DNA of 43,601 nucleotides from an uncultured Oscillospiraceae bacterium (GCA_947627745.1 CANQXH010000009.1:1-43601), one strand, 5' to 3'; positions 24,147 to 33,747 are shown, counted from the stretch's first letter. Notes: generated by a model from the sequence alone, not told the origin. Numbers and translations: made by a program.

Positions 24147-26741
24147 ATGGAAGACGAAAAACTCACCCCCATGAAGCGCCAGTACCGGCAGATCAAGGAG
24201 CAGAACCGGGACTGCATCCTCTTTTTCCGCCTGGGGGATTTCTATGAGATGTTCGACGAGGACGCCCGGCTGGCGGCCAAGGAGCTGGACCTGACCCTGA
24301 CCACCCGGGACCGGGGAAAGCCCGCCGCCGAGCAGACTCCCATGTGCGGCGTGCCCTACCATAGTGTGGATTCCTACATCGCCCGGCTGATCGCCAAGGG
24401 CTACAAGGTGGCCATCTGCGAGCAGCTGGAGGATCCGGCAACCGCCAAGGGCCTGGTGGACCGGAACGTGACCCGGATCGTCACCCCCGGCACCGTTATC
24501 GAAAGCGCCATGCTGGACGAGAGCCGGAACAACTACTTTGCCTGCCTCTGCGGGGACGGAATCGCCTACGGTCTGGCCTTCTGCGATATCTCCACCGGCG
24601 CGTTTTACACAACTTCCTGTGCCGACGCCGCCCAGGCGGCGGCGGAGCTGGGCCGGTTTTCCCCGGCGGAGGTGCTGCGCTTCGGCTCAGGCGTCCAGGA
24701 CCCCGTGATCGAGAGCGCCCTGCGGAAGCTGGGCTGCTGCCTGGACGAGGGCGGGGAAGGACCCTGCACTCTGCGGGAGGCCCAGGAGATCCTAAAGGAG
24801 CATTTTCACGCCGATTTGGCCCAGCTTCAGGTGGGGGACAGGCCCCTGGCGGCCTACGCCAGCGGCGCGCTGCTGCGGACCCTTCGGGAGCTGCAAAAAA
24901 ATGACCTTTCCCATCTGCAAAAGCTGGAATACTACGACACCGCCCGGTTTCTGGAGCTGGATCTGGACGCCCGGCGGAATCTGGAGCTGACGGAGACCCT
25001 CCGCAGCCGGGAGAAAAAGGGGTCGCTGCTCTGGGTGCTGGACCGGTGCTGCACCGGCATGGGCAGCCGGACCCTCCGAAGCTGGCTGGAAAAGCCGCTG
25101 ATGGACCCGGCCCAGATCCAGCGCCGCCAGGGGGCGGTGGAGGAGCTGACCCGGCTGGCGGTGCCCCGGGGAGAGCTGCGGGAAGCGCTGAAGGCTGTGA
25201 CGGATCTGGAGCGGGTCATGACCCGCATCGCTACCGGCACCGCCAACGGCCGGGACCTGCTGGGTCTGGCCACGGGCTTTTCGGCCCTGCCGGAGGCCAA
25301 GCGGCGGCTGGAGCCCTTCCAGGCCCCGCTGCTGCGCCGCCTGGAGCAGGCCATCGACCCCATGGAGGAGCTGTGCGGCAAGATCCTGCGGACGATCCGG
25401 GAGGAGGCGCCGCTGTCCATCCGGGAGGGAAATCTCATTCGGGACGGGGCGGACCCGGAGGTGGACCGCCTGCGGGCGCTGCTCAAGGGTGGCACCGCCG
25501 CCATGGCGTCCATCGAAACGGCGGAGCGGGAGCGTACCGGCATCCGCACCCTCCGGGCCGGCTACAATCGGGTGTTCGGCTACTATATCGAGGTTTCCAA
25601 ATCCTTTGCCGATCAGGTGCCGCCGGAGTACATCCGCCGGCAGACCCTGACCAATACCGAGCGGTTCATCACCCCGGAGCTAAAGGAGCTGGAATACCAG
25701 ATCCTCACCGCCAAGGACCATTTGACGGAGCTGGAATACCGGATCTTTACCCAGCTGCGGGAGGAGACCGCCCAGCTGGCGGGCCGGGTGCAAGCGGTAG
25801 CCGCCGGTGTGGCGGCGGTGGACGCCCTGGCCTCCCTGGCGGAGGTGGCGGTGCAGAACCGCTATGTCCGCCCCGAGATCCGCCTGGACGGCCGAATCGA
25901 TATCTTAGAGGGCCGCCATCCGGTGGTGGAGCGGATGCTGACGGACAGCCTGTTCGTCCCCAACGACACCCACATGGACCTGGCGGGAAGCCAGGTGTGC
26001 ATCATCACCGGCCCCAACATGGCGGGCAAGTCCACCTATATGCGCCAGGTGGCGCTGATCACCATTCTGGCTCAGATGGGCTCCTTTGTCCCGGCGAAGT
26101 CCGCCTCCATCGGCGTGGTAGACCGGGTGTTTACCCGGATCGGGGCCAGCGACGACCTGGCCTCCGGCCGCTCCACCTTTATGGTGGAGATGTCGGAGGT
26201 GGCCTCCATTCTCCGCAGCGCCACCTCCCGAAGCCTGCTGATCCTGGACGAGATCGGCCGGGGAACGTCTACCTACGATGGCATGGCCATCGCCCGAGCG
26301 GTGCTGGAATATGTGGCCGACCCCAAGCGCCTGGGGGCCAAGACCCTCTTCGCCACCCATTATCATGAGCTGTCCGACATCGAGACGGAGCTTCCCAATG
26401 TCAAGAATTTCTCCATCGCCGTGAAGAAGCGGGGGGAGCAGATGATCTTTTTGCGGAAGATCCTCCCCGGCGCGGCGGATCACAGCTACGGCGTGGAGGT
26501 GGCCCGGCTGGCGGGCCTGCCGGGACCGCTGATTACCCGGGCCAGAACCATTTTGTCTCAGCTGGAGGCCCAGGGCTCTGTGTCCCGGAAGCAGCCCGCC
26601 CCGGAGCCGGAGGCCCAGGTGAGTATGCTGGACCTGAAAGGCCAGGAGCTCTACAAGGCCCTGTCCGCCCTTTCCGTGGAGACCCTGACCCCCATCGAGG
26701 CCATCAACGAGCTTTACAAGCTGAAAAAAATGCTGGAATAG
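24147..26741 (+). CDS. mutS: DNA mismatch repair protein MutS
   Basis: DFYEMFDEDA, TGPNMAGKSTYMRQVALI, LDEIGRGTSTYDGMAIA. Confidence 0.98.
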   Translation: MEDEKLTPMKRQYRQIKEQNRDCILFFRLGDFYEMFDEDARLAAKELDLTLTTRDRGKPAAEQTPMCGVPYHSVDSYIARLIAKGYKVAICEQLEDPATAKGLVDRNVTRIVTPGTVIESAMLDESRNNYFACLCGDGIAYGLAFCDISTGAFYTTSCADAAQAAAELGRFSPAEVLRFGSGVQDPVIESALRKLGCCLDEGGEGPCTLREAQEILKEHFHADLAQLQVGDRPLAAYASGALLRTLRELQKNDLSHLQKLEYYDTARFLELDLDARRNLELTETLRSREKKGSLLWVLDRCCTGMGSRTLRSWLEKPLMDPAQIQRRQGAVEELTRLAVPRGELREALKAVTDLERVMTRIATGTANGRDLLGLATGFSALPEAKRRLEPFQAPLLRRLEQAIDPMEELCGKILRTIREEAPLSIREGNLIRDGADPEVDRLRALLKGGTAAMASIETAERERTGIRTLRAGYNRVFGYYIEVSKSFADQVPPEYIRRQTLTNTERFITPELKELEYQILTAKDHLTELEYRIFTQLREETAQLAGRVQAVAAGVAAVDALASLAEVAVQNRYVRPEIRLDGRIDILEGRHPVVERMLTDSLFVPNDTHMDLAGSQVCIITGPNMAGKSTYMRQVALITILAQMGSFVPAKSASIGVVDRVFTRIGASDDLASGRSTFMVEMSEVASILRSATSRSLLILDEIGRGTSTYDGMAIARAVLEYVADPKRLGAKTLFATHYHELSDIETELPNVKNFSIAVKKRGEQMIFLRKILPGAADHSYGVEVARLAGLPGPLITRARTILSQLEAQGSVSRKQPAPEPEAQVSMLDLKGQELYKALSALSVETLTPIEAINELYKLKKMLE

Positions 26742-26750
26742 GAGGGCGCT

Positions 26751-27458
26751 ATGGATCAAATCAAGCCTCCTGGCCCTGATATGACGCCCTGGGAGCGGAG
26801 CTGGGGGATCCGGTATCTGCTCTTTCAGCTGATCTTCTTGCCACAGATCCTGGTGGTGCTGAACGCCCTGGCGGGCGGCCCTTTGTCCACACCCTGGCTG
26901 AACGTGGTGTTTTTCACCGTGAATTTTGGTGCGGTTGGGTGGATCTTCCGGGATTTCTGGTGGAAAACCCTTCAGGAGCTGCCCCGGACCTGGAAAAAGA
27001 GCCTCGCCCTGGCGGCGCTGGGCCTGGGAGCGTACTATCTGACCGCCCTGGCGCTGGAGTTGCTTCTGAAACGGCTCTACCCCGGCTTCGGGAACGTCAA
27101 CGACGCCTCCGTGTACCAAAGCGTCCAGCTGGAATATCTGCCCATGGCCTTCGGGACCGTCTTCCTGGTGCCCGTGGCGGAGGAGAGCCTGTACCGGGGG
27201 GTGGTGTTCCGGGGCCTGTGGCGGTGGAGCCGGCCCTGGGCCTACGCCATCTCCGTAGCGGTCTTCTGCGCCGTCCATGTGATGAGCTATGTGGGGCGGT
27301 ACGAGCCCGCCCTGCTGGCGCTGAATTTTCTGCAATATCTGCCCGCGGGGCTGATCCTGGCCTGGGCTTATGAAAAGAGCGGCTCCATTGCCTGCCCCAT
27401 CCTCATCCACATGGGGGTAAACGCCTTGGGCATGATCTCCGTCCTGGCGGCCCTCTGA
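26751..27458 (+). CDS. CPBP family intramembrane metalloprotease
   Basis: EESLYRGVVFRGL (EExxxR), FCAVHVMSY and HMGVNALG motifs in a multi-TM protein. Confidence 0.9.
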   Translation: MDQIKPPGPDMTPWERSWGIRYLLFQLIFLPQILVVLNALAGGPLSTPWLNVVFFTVNFGAVGWIFRDFWWKTLQELPRTWKKSLALAALGLGAYYLTALALELLLKRLYPGFGNVNDASVYQSVQLEYLPMAFGTVFLVPVAEESLYRGVVFRGLWRWSRPWAYAISVAVFCAVHVMSYVGRYEPALLALNFLQYLPAGLILAWAYEKSGSIACPILIHMGVNALGMISVLAAL

Positions 27459-27469
27459 AAGGAGGAAGT

Positions 27470-29368
27470 ATGCCGAAAATTATTCAACTTTCCCCCCAAA
27501 TCGCCAATCTGATCGCCGCCGGCGAGGTGGTGGAGCGCCCCGCCTCCGTGGTCAAGGAGCTGCTGGAAAACGCCGTGGACGCCGGGGCCTCCCAGATCAC
27601 CGTGGAGCTGCGGGATGGGGGCATGACCTTCCTGCGGGTGACGGACAACGGCTGCGGAATGACCCCCGAGGACGCCCGCACCGCCTTCCTCCGCCACGCC
27701 ACCTCCAAGCTGCGGCAGGCGGAGGATCTGGCCGCCATCACGACTATGGGCTTCCGGGGCGAGGCCCTGGCTGCCATTGCCTCCGTGAGCCGGGTGGACC
27801 TGCTGACCAAGACCGCCGGGAGCCTGGCGGGGGTGAGCCTCCACCTGGAGGCGGGGACCGTCACCGAGGAGAGCGAGGCGGGGTGCCCGGAGGGCACCAC
27901 CATTTTGATCCGGGACCTGTTTTTCAATACCCCCGCCCGGATGAAATTCATGAAGTCCGACACGGTGGAGGGCAGCCGGTGCGCCGCCGCCGTCCAGCTT
28001 CAGGCCCTGGCCCACCCGTCCGTCGCTTTCCGGTTCCTCAAGGATGGGAAGGAGGTCCTCTCCACCCCCGGCACCGGCAGTCTGATGGACGCCGCTTACA
28101 GCGTCTACGGCAAGAGCTGGGCTTCCATGGTGCCGGTGGAGAGCCGCTGGGAGGGATACAGCCTGACCGGCTTTGTCTGCAAGCCCAGCGACGCCCGGCC
28201 CAGCCGGAATCAACAGACCTTTTTTGTCAACGACCGGCCGGTGAAGGACCGGCTCCTGACCACGGCGCTGGAGGAGGCGTACCGGAACCAGCTGATGGTG
28301 GGCAAGTTCCCCACCTGCCTGCTGCATCTGCGCCTGCCCCCCGGGGTTGTGGATGTCAACGTCCACCCCGCCAAGACAGAGGTCAAATTTCTGAACGAAA
28401 AGGCGGTTTTCGACTGCGTGCAGTACGGGGTCCTGGGGGCCCTGAACAAGGTCCCGGACCGGCCCCAGGTCCAGTTTTCGGCCCAGCGGGCTCAAAAGGC
28501 CCAGCCGGTCCAGCAGGAGCCCCGGAAGGACTTTTTCAAGACCGTGACGCCAGCGGAGTTCCGGGCCTTTTCCCAGACCCTTCGCTCCGCCCCCGCGCCG
28601 GATCCGGCATCCGCCGCCGCCACGGCCTCCAAGCTGCCCCTGCGGCAGCAGGCCGCGATTCCCAAGCCGGAGAACCCCGGTCCCCAACGGCGCGTCCTGG
28701 GGACGGCCTCTGCACCCGCTGCCGACCCAAAACCGGTGCCCCAGCCGGTCTCCAAGCCGGAACAGGGGCCGGAGCAGACGGCCCTACCCATGCCGGAGGA
28801 GGCCTCATGGCGTCTGGTGGGGGAGCTGTACCGTACATATTTGATCGTGGAGCAGGGGGAGAACGCCTATTTGATCGACAAGCACGCCGCCCATGAGCGG
28901 ATCCTCTTTGACCGTCTCCGAGCCAACCAGGAGCCCATCGCCGCCCAGGCTCTGTTGACGCCCATCAGCTGCCGACTATCCGCCGGAGAGGCGGGGGAGC
29001 TGCTGGAAAACCGGGCCCTGCTGGCAGAATTGGGCTTTGAGATCGACGAGTTTGGGGAAAATACGGTGCTGCTCCGGCAGATTCCCATGGACCTGTCCGA
29101 GGCCGACGGGGAGGAGGCGATCCAGGCGCTGGCGGCGGATCTGCTCAACGGCCGCCGGGCCAAGGCGGAGAACGTCCGGGACGAGCTGCTCCACACCGTG
29201 GCCTGCAAGGCCGCCATCAAGGCCGGCTGGCACACCGACGAGCGGGAGCTTCTGGCCCTGGCGGAGCAGGTCATGGCCCGGGAGGACCTGAAGCACTGCC
29301 CCCATGGCCGGCCCATCTGCGTCACCCTCAGCAAGAAGCAGCTGGAAAAGCAGTTTAAGAGGACCTAG
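27470..29368 (+). CDS. mutL: DNA mismatch repair endonuclease MutL
   Basis: LIAAGEVVERPASVVKELLENAVDAGA, TMGFRGEALAAI; C-terminal DKHAAHERILFD, ACKAAIKA, CPHGRP. Confidence 0.97.
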   Translation: MPKIIQLSPQIANLIAAGEVVERPASVVKELLENAVDAGASQITVELRDGGMTFLRVTDNGCGMTPEDARTAFLRHATSKLRQAEDLAAITTMGFRGEALAAIASVSRVDLLTKTAGSLAGVSLHLEAGTVTEESEAGCPEGTTILIRDLFFNTPARMKFMKSDTVEGSRCAAAVQLQALAHPSVAFRFLKDGKEVLSTPGTGSLMDAAYSVYGKSWASMVPVESRWEGYSLTGFVCKPSDARPSRNQQTFFVNDRPVKDRLLTTALEEAYRNQLMVGKFPTCLLHLRLPPGVVDVNVHPAKTEVKFLNEKAVFDCVQYGVLGALNKVPDRPQVQFSAQRAQKAQPVQQEPRKDFFKTVTPAEFRAFSQTLRSAPAPDPASAAATASKLPLRQQAAIPKPENPGPQRRVLGTASAPAADPKPVPQPVSKPEQGPEQTALPMPEEASWRLVGELYRTYLIVEQGENAYLIDKHAAHERILFDRLRANQEPIAAQALLTPISCRLSAGEAGELLENRALLAELGFEIDEFGENTVLLRQIPMDLSEADGEEAIQALAADLLNGRRAKAENVRDELLHTVACKAAIKAGWHTDERELLALAEQVMAREDLKHCPHGRPICVTLSKKQLEKQFKRT

Positions 29369-29371
29369 GTC

Positions 29372-30127
29372 ATGGAACAAAAGGGCTTGAACGCGAACCA
29401 GCTGAAGGTCGTGGCCATCGCCGCCATGACCTTGGACCACTTTACCGACGTCCTGTTTCCCGGCTACCCCACGGAGTGGTATTTTCTGGCGATCCACCTC
29501 CTGGGCCGGCTGACGGCCCCCATCATGTGGTTTTTCGTGGCGGAGGGGTATCACTACACCCGGGACTGGAAAAAATATTTGGGGCGGCTCCTGGGCTTTG
29601 CCCTCCTTTCCCACTTCGCCTACAATTTTGCCTTTGGCATTTCCTTCGTGCCCTTCCGGGCGTCGGCCTTCAACCAGACCAGCGTCCTGTGGGCTCTGGC
29701 GTTGGGTCTGCTGGCCCTGGCGATCTCCGACGGGAAGCTGACTTTCCTTCAAAAGCAGTGGCAGCGGGCCCTGGGGGTCATGGGCTGCTGCGTCCTGGCC
29801 TTCCCCGCCAACTGGAGCAGCCCCGCCGTGATGGCCATCGTCTCCATGGGCTCCAACCGGGGCAATTTCAAAAGGCAAATGGCGGGGATGCTGCTCTGGG
29901 CCGGGGTCTACGCCCTGGTGTACTTCCTGTTTATTGGCCGGGTCTATGGCATTTTGCAGCTGGGCGTGGCGCTGACCATCCCCCTGCTGGCCCGGTACAA
30001 CGGGGAGCGGGGGAGCTGCCGTTGGCTGCCCAGGTTTTTCTACTTTTATTATCCCGCCCACCTGTTCCTCTGCGGGCTGCTGCGGCTGGCCCTCTGGGGG
30101 GATGTGGGCGTGCTGGTGGGGGCGTGA
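29372..30127 (+). CDS. TraX family membrane protein
   Basis: MTLDHFTDVLFPG, LLGRLTAPIMWFFVAEGYHYTRDWKKYLGRL typical of TraX/AcrA-type fimbrial acetylase-like proteins. Confidence 0.85.
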   Translation: MEQKGLNANQLKVVAIAAMTLDHFTDVLFPGYPTEWYFLAIHLLGRLTAPIMWFFVAEGYHYTRDWKKYLGRLLGFALLSHFAYNFAFGISFVPFRASAFNQTSVLWALALGLLALAISDGKLTFLQKQWQRALGVMGCCVLAFPANWSSPAVMAIVSMGSNRGNFKRQMAGMLLWAGVYALVYFLFIGRVYGILQLGVALTIPLLARYNGERGSCRWLPRFFYFYYPAHLFLCGLLRLALWGDVGVLVGA

Positions 30128-30128
30128 G

Positions 30129-31067
30129 ATGGGAGGAAAAATCATCTGTATCGCCGGCCCCACGGCCTCCGGCAAGACTGCCCTGGCAGTCTCCCTGGCC
30201 AAGGAGTTGGGTGGGGAGGTCATTTCCTGCGACTCCATGCAGGTCTACCGGGGCATGGACGTCGGCACCGCCAAGCCCACGGGTGATGAAATGGATGGCG
30301 TTCCCCACCATATGCTGGATGTGGCGGACCCAAATGAGGATTTTTCCGTCAGCAGGTTCTGTGCCCTGGCGGAGCCTATTTTGAAGGACATCCTGGCCCG
30401 GGGCCGGACGGCCATCCTGGCCGGGGGTACCGGACTGTACATGGACGCTCTGATCCGAGGCGGGGATTTCGCCCCCGCGCCGGTCCCCGGCCTCCGGGAG
30501 AAGCTGGAGGCCCAGGCGGAGCGGGAGGGGATGGAGGCCATGCGTGACCGCCTCCGGGACGTGGACCCGGAGACCGCCGCCCGCCTCTCCCTCTCCGACA
30601 AAAAGCGGATTCTCCGGGCCTTGGAGGTGTATCTGCAAACCGGCAGCACCATCACGGAGCACAATCGCCGGACCCAGACTGTCCCGCCCAGGTACGATGC
30701 CATCTGGCTGGGGCTCACCGCCGCGGACCGGCAGGCGCTGTACCGCCGGATCGACGACCGGGTGGAGCAAATGGTGGCTCGGGGCCTGCTGGAGGAGATC
30801 CGAGGCCTGCTTGCTTCCGGCGTGCGCCGGGAGTCCACCGCTATGCAGGCCATCGGCTACAAGGAATTTCTGGCGGTGCTGGACGGCGCGGAGCCCCTTG
30901 CCCAGGCGGTGGAGACGGTCCAGCGTGCCAGCCGCCGCTACGCCAAGCGCCAGCTCACCTGGTTTCGCCGGAATCCGGCGATCCGGTGGATTTCCTGGGA
31001 GGAGGACGACCCTCCCGCAAAAATTGTTGCGAGCGCCCGACGGATTCTTCAAGAATCCGACAAGTGA
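30129..31067 (+). CDS. miaA: tRNA dimethylallyltransferase
   Basis: IAGPTASGKTALAVSLAKELGGEVISCDSMQVYRGMDVGTAKP. Confidence 0.97.
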   Translation: MGGKIICIAGPTASGKTALAVSLAKELGGEVISCDSMQVYRGMDVGTAKPTGDEMDGVPHHMLDVADPNEDFSVSRFCALAEPILKDILARGRTAILAGGTGLYMDALIRGGDFAPAPVPGLREKLEAQAEREGMEAMRDRLRDVDPETAARLSLSDKKRILRALEVYLQTGSTITEHNRRTQTVPPRYDAIWLGLTAADRQALYRRIDDRVEQMVARGLLEEIRGLLASGVRRESTAMQAIGYKEFLAVLDGAEPLAQAVETVQRASRRYAKRQLTWFRRNPAIRWISWEEDDPPAKIVASARRILQESDK

Positions 31068-31111
31068 AATCTGCTACCATATGGGTATCCCAAAAGAAAG
31101 AAGGTATCCAT

Positions 31112-31354
31112 ATGTCTGAGGCAGTCAAGGAAGCCGTCAATTTGCAGGACGCGATTTTGCGGGAGGTGCGCCGGGATAAAGTCCCAGTGACCCTGTTCCT
31201 GATGAACGGGTTCCAGCTTCGGGGTGTCATCGTTGGCTTTGACAGCTATGTGGTGGTGCTTCTGTCGGATGGCAAGCAGCAAATGATCTATAAGCATGCC
31301 ATCTCCACCCTTGCTCCCTTCCGCCCGCTGAAGTCGGCGGCGCCGGGGGCTTGA
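31112..31354 (+). CDS. hfq: RNA chaperone Hfq
   Basis: NLQDAILREVRRDKVPVTLFLMNGFQLRGVIVGFDSYVVVLLSDGKQQMIYKHAIST; follows miaA. Confidence 0.95.
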   Translation: MSEAVKEAVNLQDAILREVRRDKVPVTLFLMNGFQLRGVIVGFDSYVVVLLSDGKQQMIYKHAISTLAPFRPLKSAAPGA

Positions 31355-31414
31355 ATCCCAGGGCGGCGGGGCTCCTGCCGCCCCTGTTCATTTTTTGGAG
31401 AAAGAAGGGATCCC

Positions 31415-32122
31415 ATGTCAATCGCGGAAAATGTGGCCCGGGTCCGGGCCCGGATCGCCCAGGCGGCTCTGGCCGCCGGAAGAAAGCCGGAGGAGATTCA
31501 GCTCTGCGCCGCCACCAAAATGAATGACGCCGCCGCCGTCCGGGAGGCCATCGCCGCCGGCGTGGACTGCTGCGGAGAGAACCGGGTCCAGGAGCTGACG
31601 CAAAAGAGCCGGGAGAACGCCTACCTTGGCGCGCCGGTCCACTTTATCGGCCGGCTGCAAACCAACAAGGTCCGCCAGGTGGTGGGCAAGGTGGATCTGA
31701 TCCAGAGCGCCGACCGGCTCCATCTGCTGGAGGCCCTCCAGGCCGAGGCCGCCCGGCAGGGCATCGTCCAGGACATTCTGTTGGAGGTCAACGTGGCGGG
31801 GGAGGAGAGCAAAGGGGGCTTTGCCCCGGAGGAGATCCTGCCTCTGGTGGAAAATTTCGGCCGTTTTTCCGCTTTACGGGTGCGCGGGCTCATGACCGTC
31901 CCCCCGATTTGCCAAAATTCGGGAGAGAATCGCAAATTTTTTCAAGAAATTTTAGACCTTTCTGTTGACATTGGGGCAAAAAAATACGATAATGTATGTG
32001 TAGATATTCTGTCCATGGGGATGTCCGGGGATTTTGCCGACGCCATCGCCTGCGGTAGCACCATGGTGCGTGTAGGGACTGCGATCTTCGGCCCCCGGCG
32101 CTACGCCGCGCCCCAGCCATAG
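31415..32122 (+). CDS. YggS family PLP homeostasis protein
   Basis: LCAATKMNDAAAVREAIAAGVDCCGENRVQEL, HFIGRLQTNKVRQVV, SMGMSGDFADAIACGSTMVRVGTAIFG. Confidence 0.95.
   Translation: MSIAENVARVRARIAQAALAAGRKPEEIQLCAATKMNDAAAVREAIAAGVDCCGENRVQELTQKSRENAYLGAPVHFIGRLQTNKVRQVVGKVDLIQSADRLHLLEALQAEAARQGIVQDILLEVNVAGEESKGGFAPEEILPLVENFGRFSALRVRGLMTVPPICQNSGENRKFFQEILDLSVDIGAKKYDNVCVDILSMGMSGDFADAIACGSTMVRVGTAIFGPRRYAAPQP
31965..31993 (+). promoter_or_regulatory. Putative internal promoter in yggS for sepF-divIVA
   Basis: TTGACA-N17-GATAAT inside an AT-rich patch of the coding sequence. Confidence 0.45.
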
Positions 32123-32155
32123 AATGATGGAACATACTAGGAGGATATATCAATT

Positions 32156-32722
32156 ATGAGCTTTTGGGACAATGTAAAGAAATTCACCCAGCCCTACGCC
32201 GACGACGAGTACGATGATTACGACGACGAGGATCAGGAAGACTACGAGGAGGAACCGGAAGAATCCGCTCCCCGGCAGAGCCGCCGGGCGCCGGCCTTTT
32301 CCCAGGCCGCCGCGCAGCAGCAGGATCCCGTTTCCGACTTCTCGGCGCCCCCCACGGTCTCCACAGCTTCCAGCGCCGTTTCCGGCAGCTCCAGCCTGGG
32401 CAGCAGCGGCTTTTCCGGCCAGGTCCTGAGCATGGGCTCCTCCGGCAGCAAGCAGGAGGTCGTTCTGTTCCACGCCAAGGCCTTTGACGACGCCGCCCGG
32501 GCGGCGGACGATCTGCGCAGCCGGAAGGCCATCATTCTCAACATGGAGAATGTGGACAAGGCCCTGACCCGCCGGGTGGTGGATTTCCTGTCCGGCTGTG
32601 TCTACGCCGTGGACGGGAAGGTGAAGAAGATCGCCCAGTCCACCTATCTCTTCTGCCCCCACAGCATGGATATCGTCGGCGACCTGGAGGCCTTCCAGGG
32701 CGAGGTTGAGAGTTACATCTGA
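32156..32722 (+). CDS. sepF: Cell division protein SepF
   Basis: MSFWDNVKKF, acidic linker, KAIILNMENVDKALTRRVVDFLSGCVYAVDGKVKKIAQSTYLFCP. Confidence 0.95.
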   Translation: MSFWDNVKKFTQPYADDEYDDYDDEDQEDYEEEPEESAPRQSRRAPAFSQAAAQQQDPVSDFSAPPTVSTASSAVSGSSSLGSSGFSGQVLSMGSSGSKQEVVLFHAKAFDDAARAADDLRSRKAIILNMENVDKALTRRVVDFLSGCVYAVDGKVKKIAQSTYLFCPHSMDIVGDLEAFQGEVESYI

Positions 32723-32745
32723 TTTATCAAGGAAGGATCGCGCTT

Positions 32746-33480
32746 ATGATTACACCGCAGCAAATCGATCAGGTCTCCTTCAGCCGCGCCACCTTCGGCG
32801 GCTATGACATGCAGTCGGTGGACGAGTTTCTGGAGCCGCTGACCGAGGATTATATCACCCTTTACAAGGAGAACGCCCTGCTCAAGAGCAAAATGCGGGT
32901 CCTGGTGAGCAAGCTGGAGGAGTATCGGAAGAACGAGGCCAGCATGAAGGACGCCATTGTCAACGCCCAGAAGACCTGCGACCGAATGGTCAAGGACGCG
33001 GAGGCCAAGTGCGCCAAGATGCTCAGCGACGCCAACGCCGCCGCGGCGGAAAACGCCCGGAACGCCGACGGCCTGATCGCGGCGGAGAACGCCCGGGTGG
33101 ACGACGCCCGCCGGGCCGCCAGCGCCAAGATCGACGAGATCGAGGAGCAGCTTCGCGCCTGCATCCAGGCCCTGGACCGGATCAAGGAGGCCAATAAGCC
33201 CCTGACCCCCGCGCCCGCCGCGCCTGCCGCCCGCACCACCCCCACGCCCCAGGCCTTTGATTATGAAAAGACAGTCCGCCCCGCGCCGGCCCCCAAGCAG
33301 CCGGATCCGGCGGACGCCGTGGCGGACGAGATCGCCCATACCCTGGAGTCCCTGGTGGGCACCACGGAGGATTCCGCGCCCAAAGCGGCTCCTCAGCATC
33401 CCACGTCGGACACCACCAGCAAGTTTACCAACCTCCGGTTCGGGCGGAATTACGACCCTACCCACAACAACAAGAAATAA
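32746..33480 (+). CDS. divIVA: DivIVA domain protein
   Basis: MITPQQIDQVSFSRATFGGYDMQSVDEFLEPLTEDY N-terminal DivIVA motif plus coiled coil. Confidence 0.92.
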   Translation: MITPQQIDQVSFSRATFGGYDMQSVDEFLEPLTEDYITLYKENALLKSKMRVLVSKLEEYRKNEASMKDAIVNAQKTCDRMVKDAEAKCAKMLSDANAAAAENARNADGLIAAENARVDDARRAASAKIDEIEEQLRACIQALDRIKEANKPLTPAPAAPAARTTPTPQAFDYEKTVRPAPAPKQPDPADAVADEIAHTLESLVGTTEDSAPKAAPQHPTSDTTSKFTNLRFGRNYDPTHNNKK

Positions 33481-33489
33481 CCCCAATGC

Positions 33490-33722
33490 CAAGACGAGGA
33501 CAGGCGGTCTGTCCCACCCCCTTCAGAGAGCTGCCGGCTGGTGCGAGGCAGCGGCGGAGGCCGGACCGTATCCCCTCCGAGCAGCGTGCCGAAAAGCAGT
33601 AGGCCACGCCGGGCGCGCCCGATACAGCGCGGTAAGCGCCGGGGCTTCCCCCGGAACGAGAGTGGTACCGCAGAGGTTTCGCGCCTTTGTCTCTTAATTA
33701 AGAGACAAAGGCGCTTATTTTA
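33490..33722 (+). promoter_or_regulatory. T-box leader (Ile-tRNA responsive) upstream of ileS
   Basis: Stem I CAGAGAGCTGCCGGCTGGTGCGAGGCAGCGG; T-box sequence GAGAGTGGTACCGCAG (about 33658-33673); terminator follows; candidate ATC specifier in GACCGTATCCCC. Confidence 0.88.
33681..33722 (+). terminator. T-box terminator, perfect 34-nt palindrome
   Basis: GCGCCTTTGTCTCTTAATTAAGAGACAAAGGCGC followed by TTATTTTATT. Confidence 0.9.
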
Positions 33723-33747
33723 TTAGAATTGCAGGAGGTCAACCCCA

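Noticed and set aside
29372-30127. TraX as evidence of a conjugative element
   Set aside because: TraX-family proteins are common chromosomal membrane proteins in Firmicutes and no other mobilisation genes are present
33257-33726. ORFs of 146 and 61 aa downstream of divIVA
   Set aside because: They cover the T-box leader and part of divIVA; non-coding RNA explains the sequence
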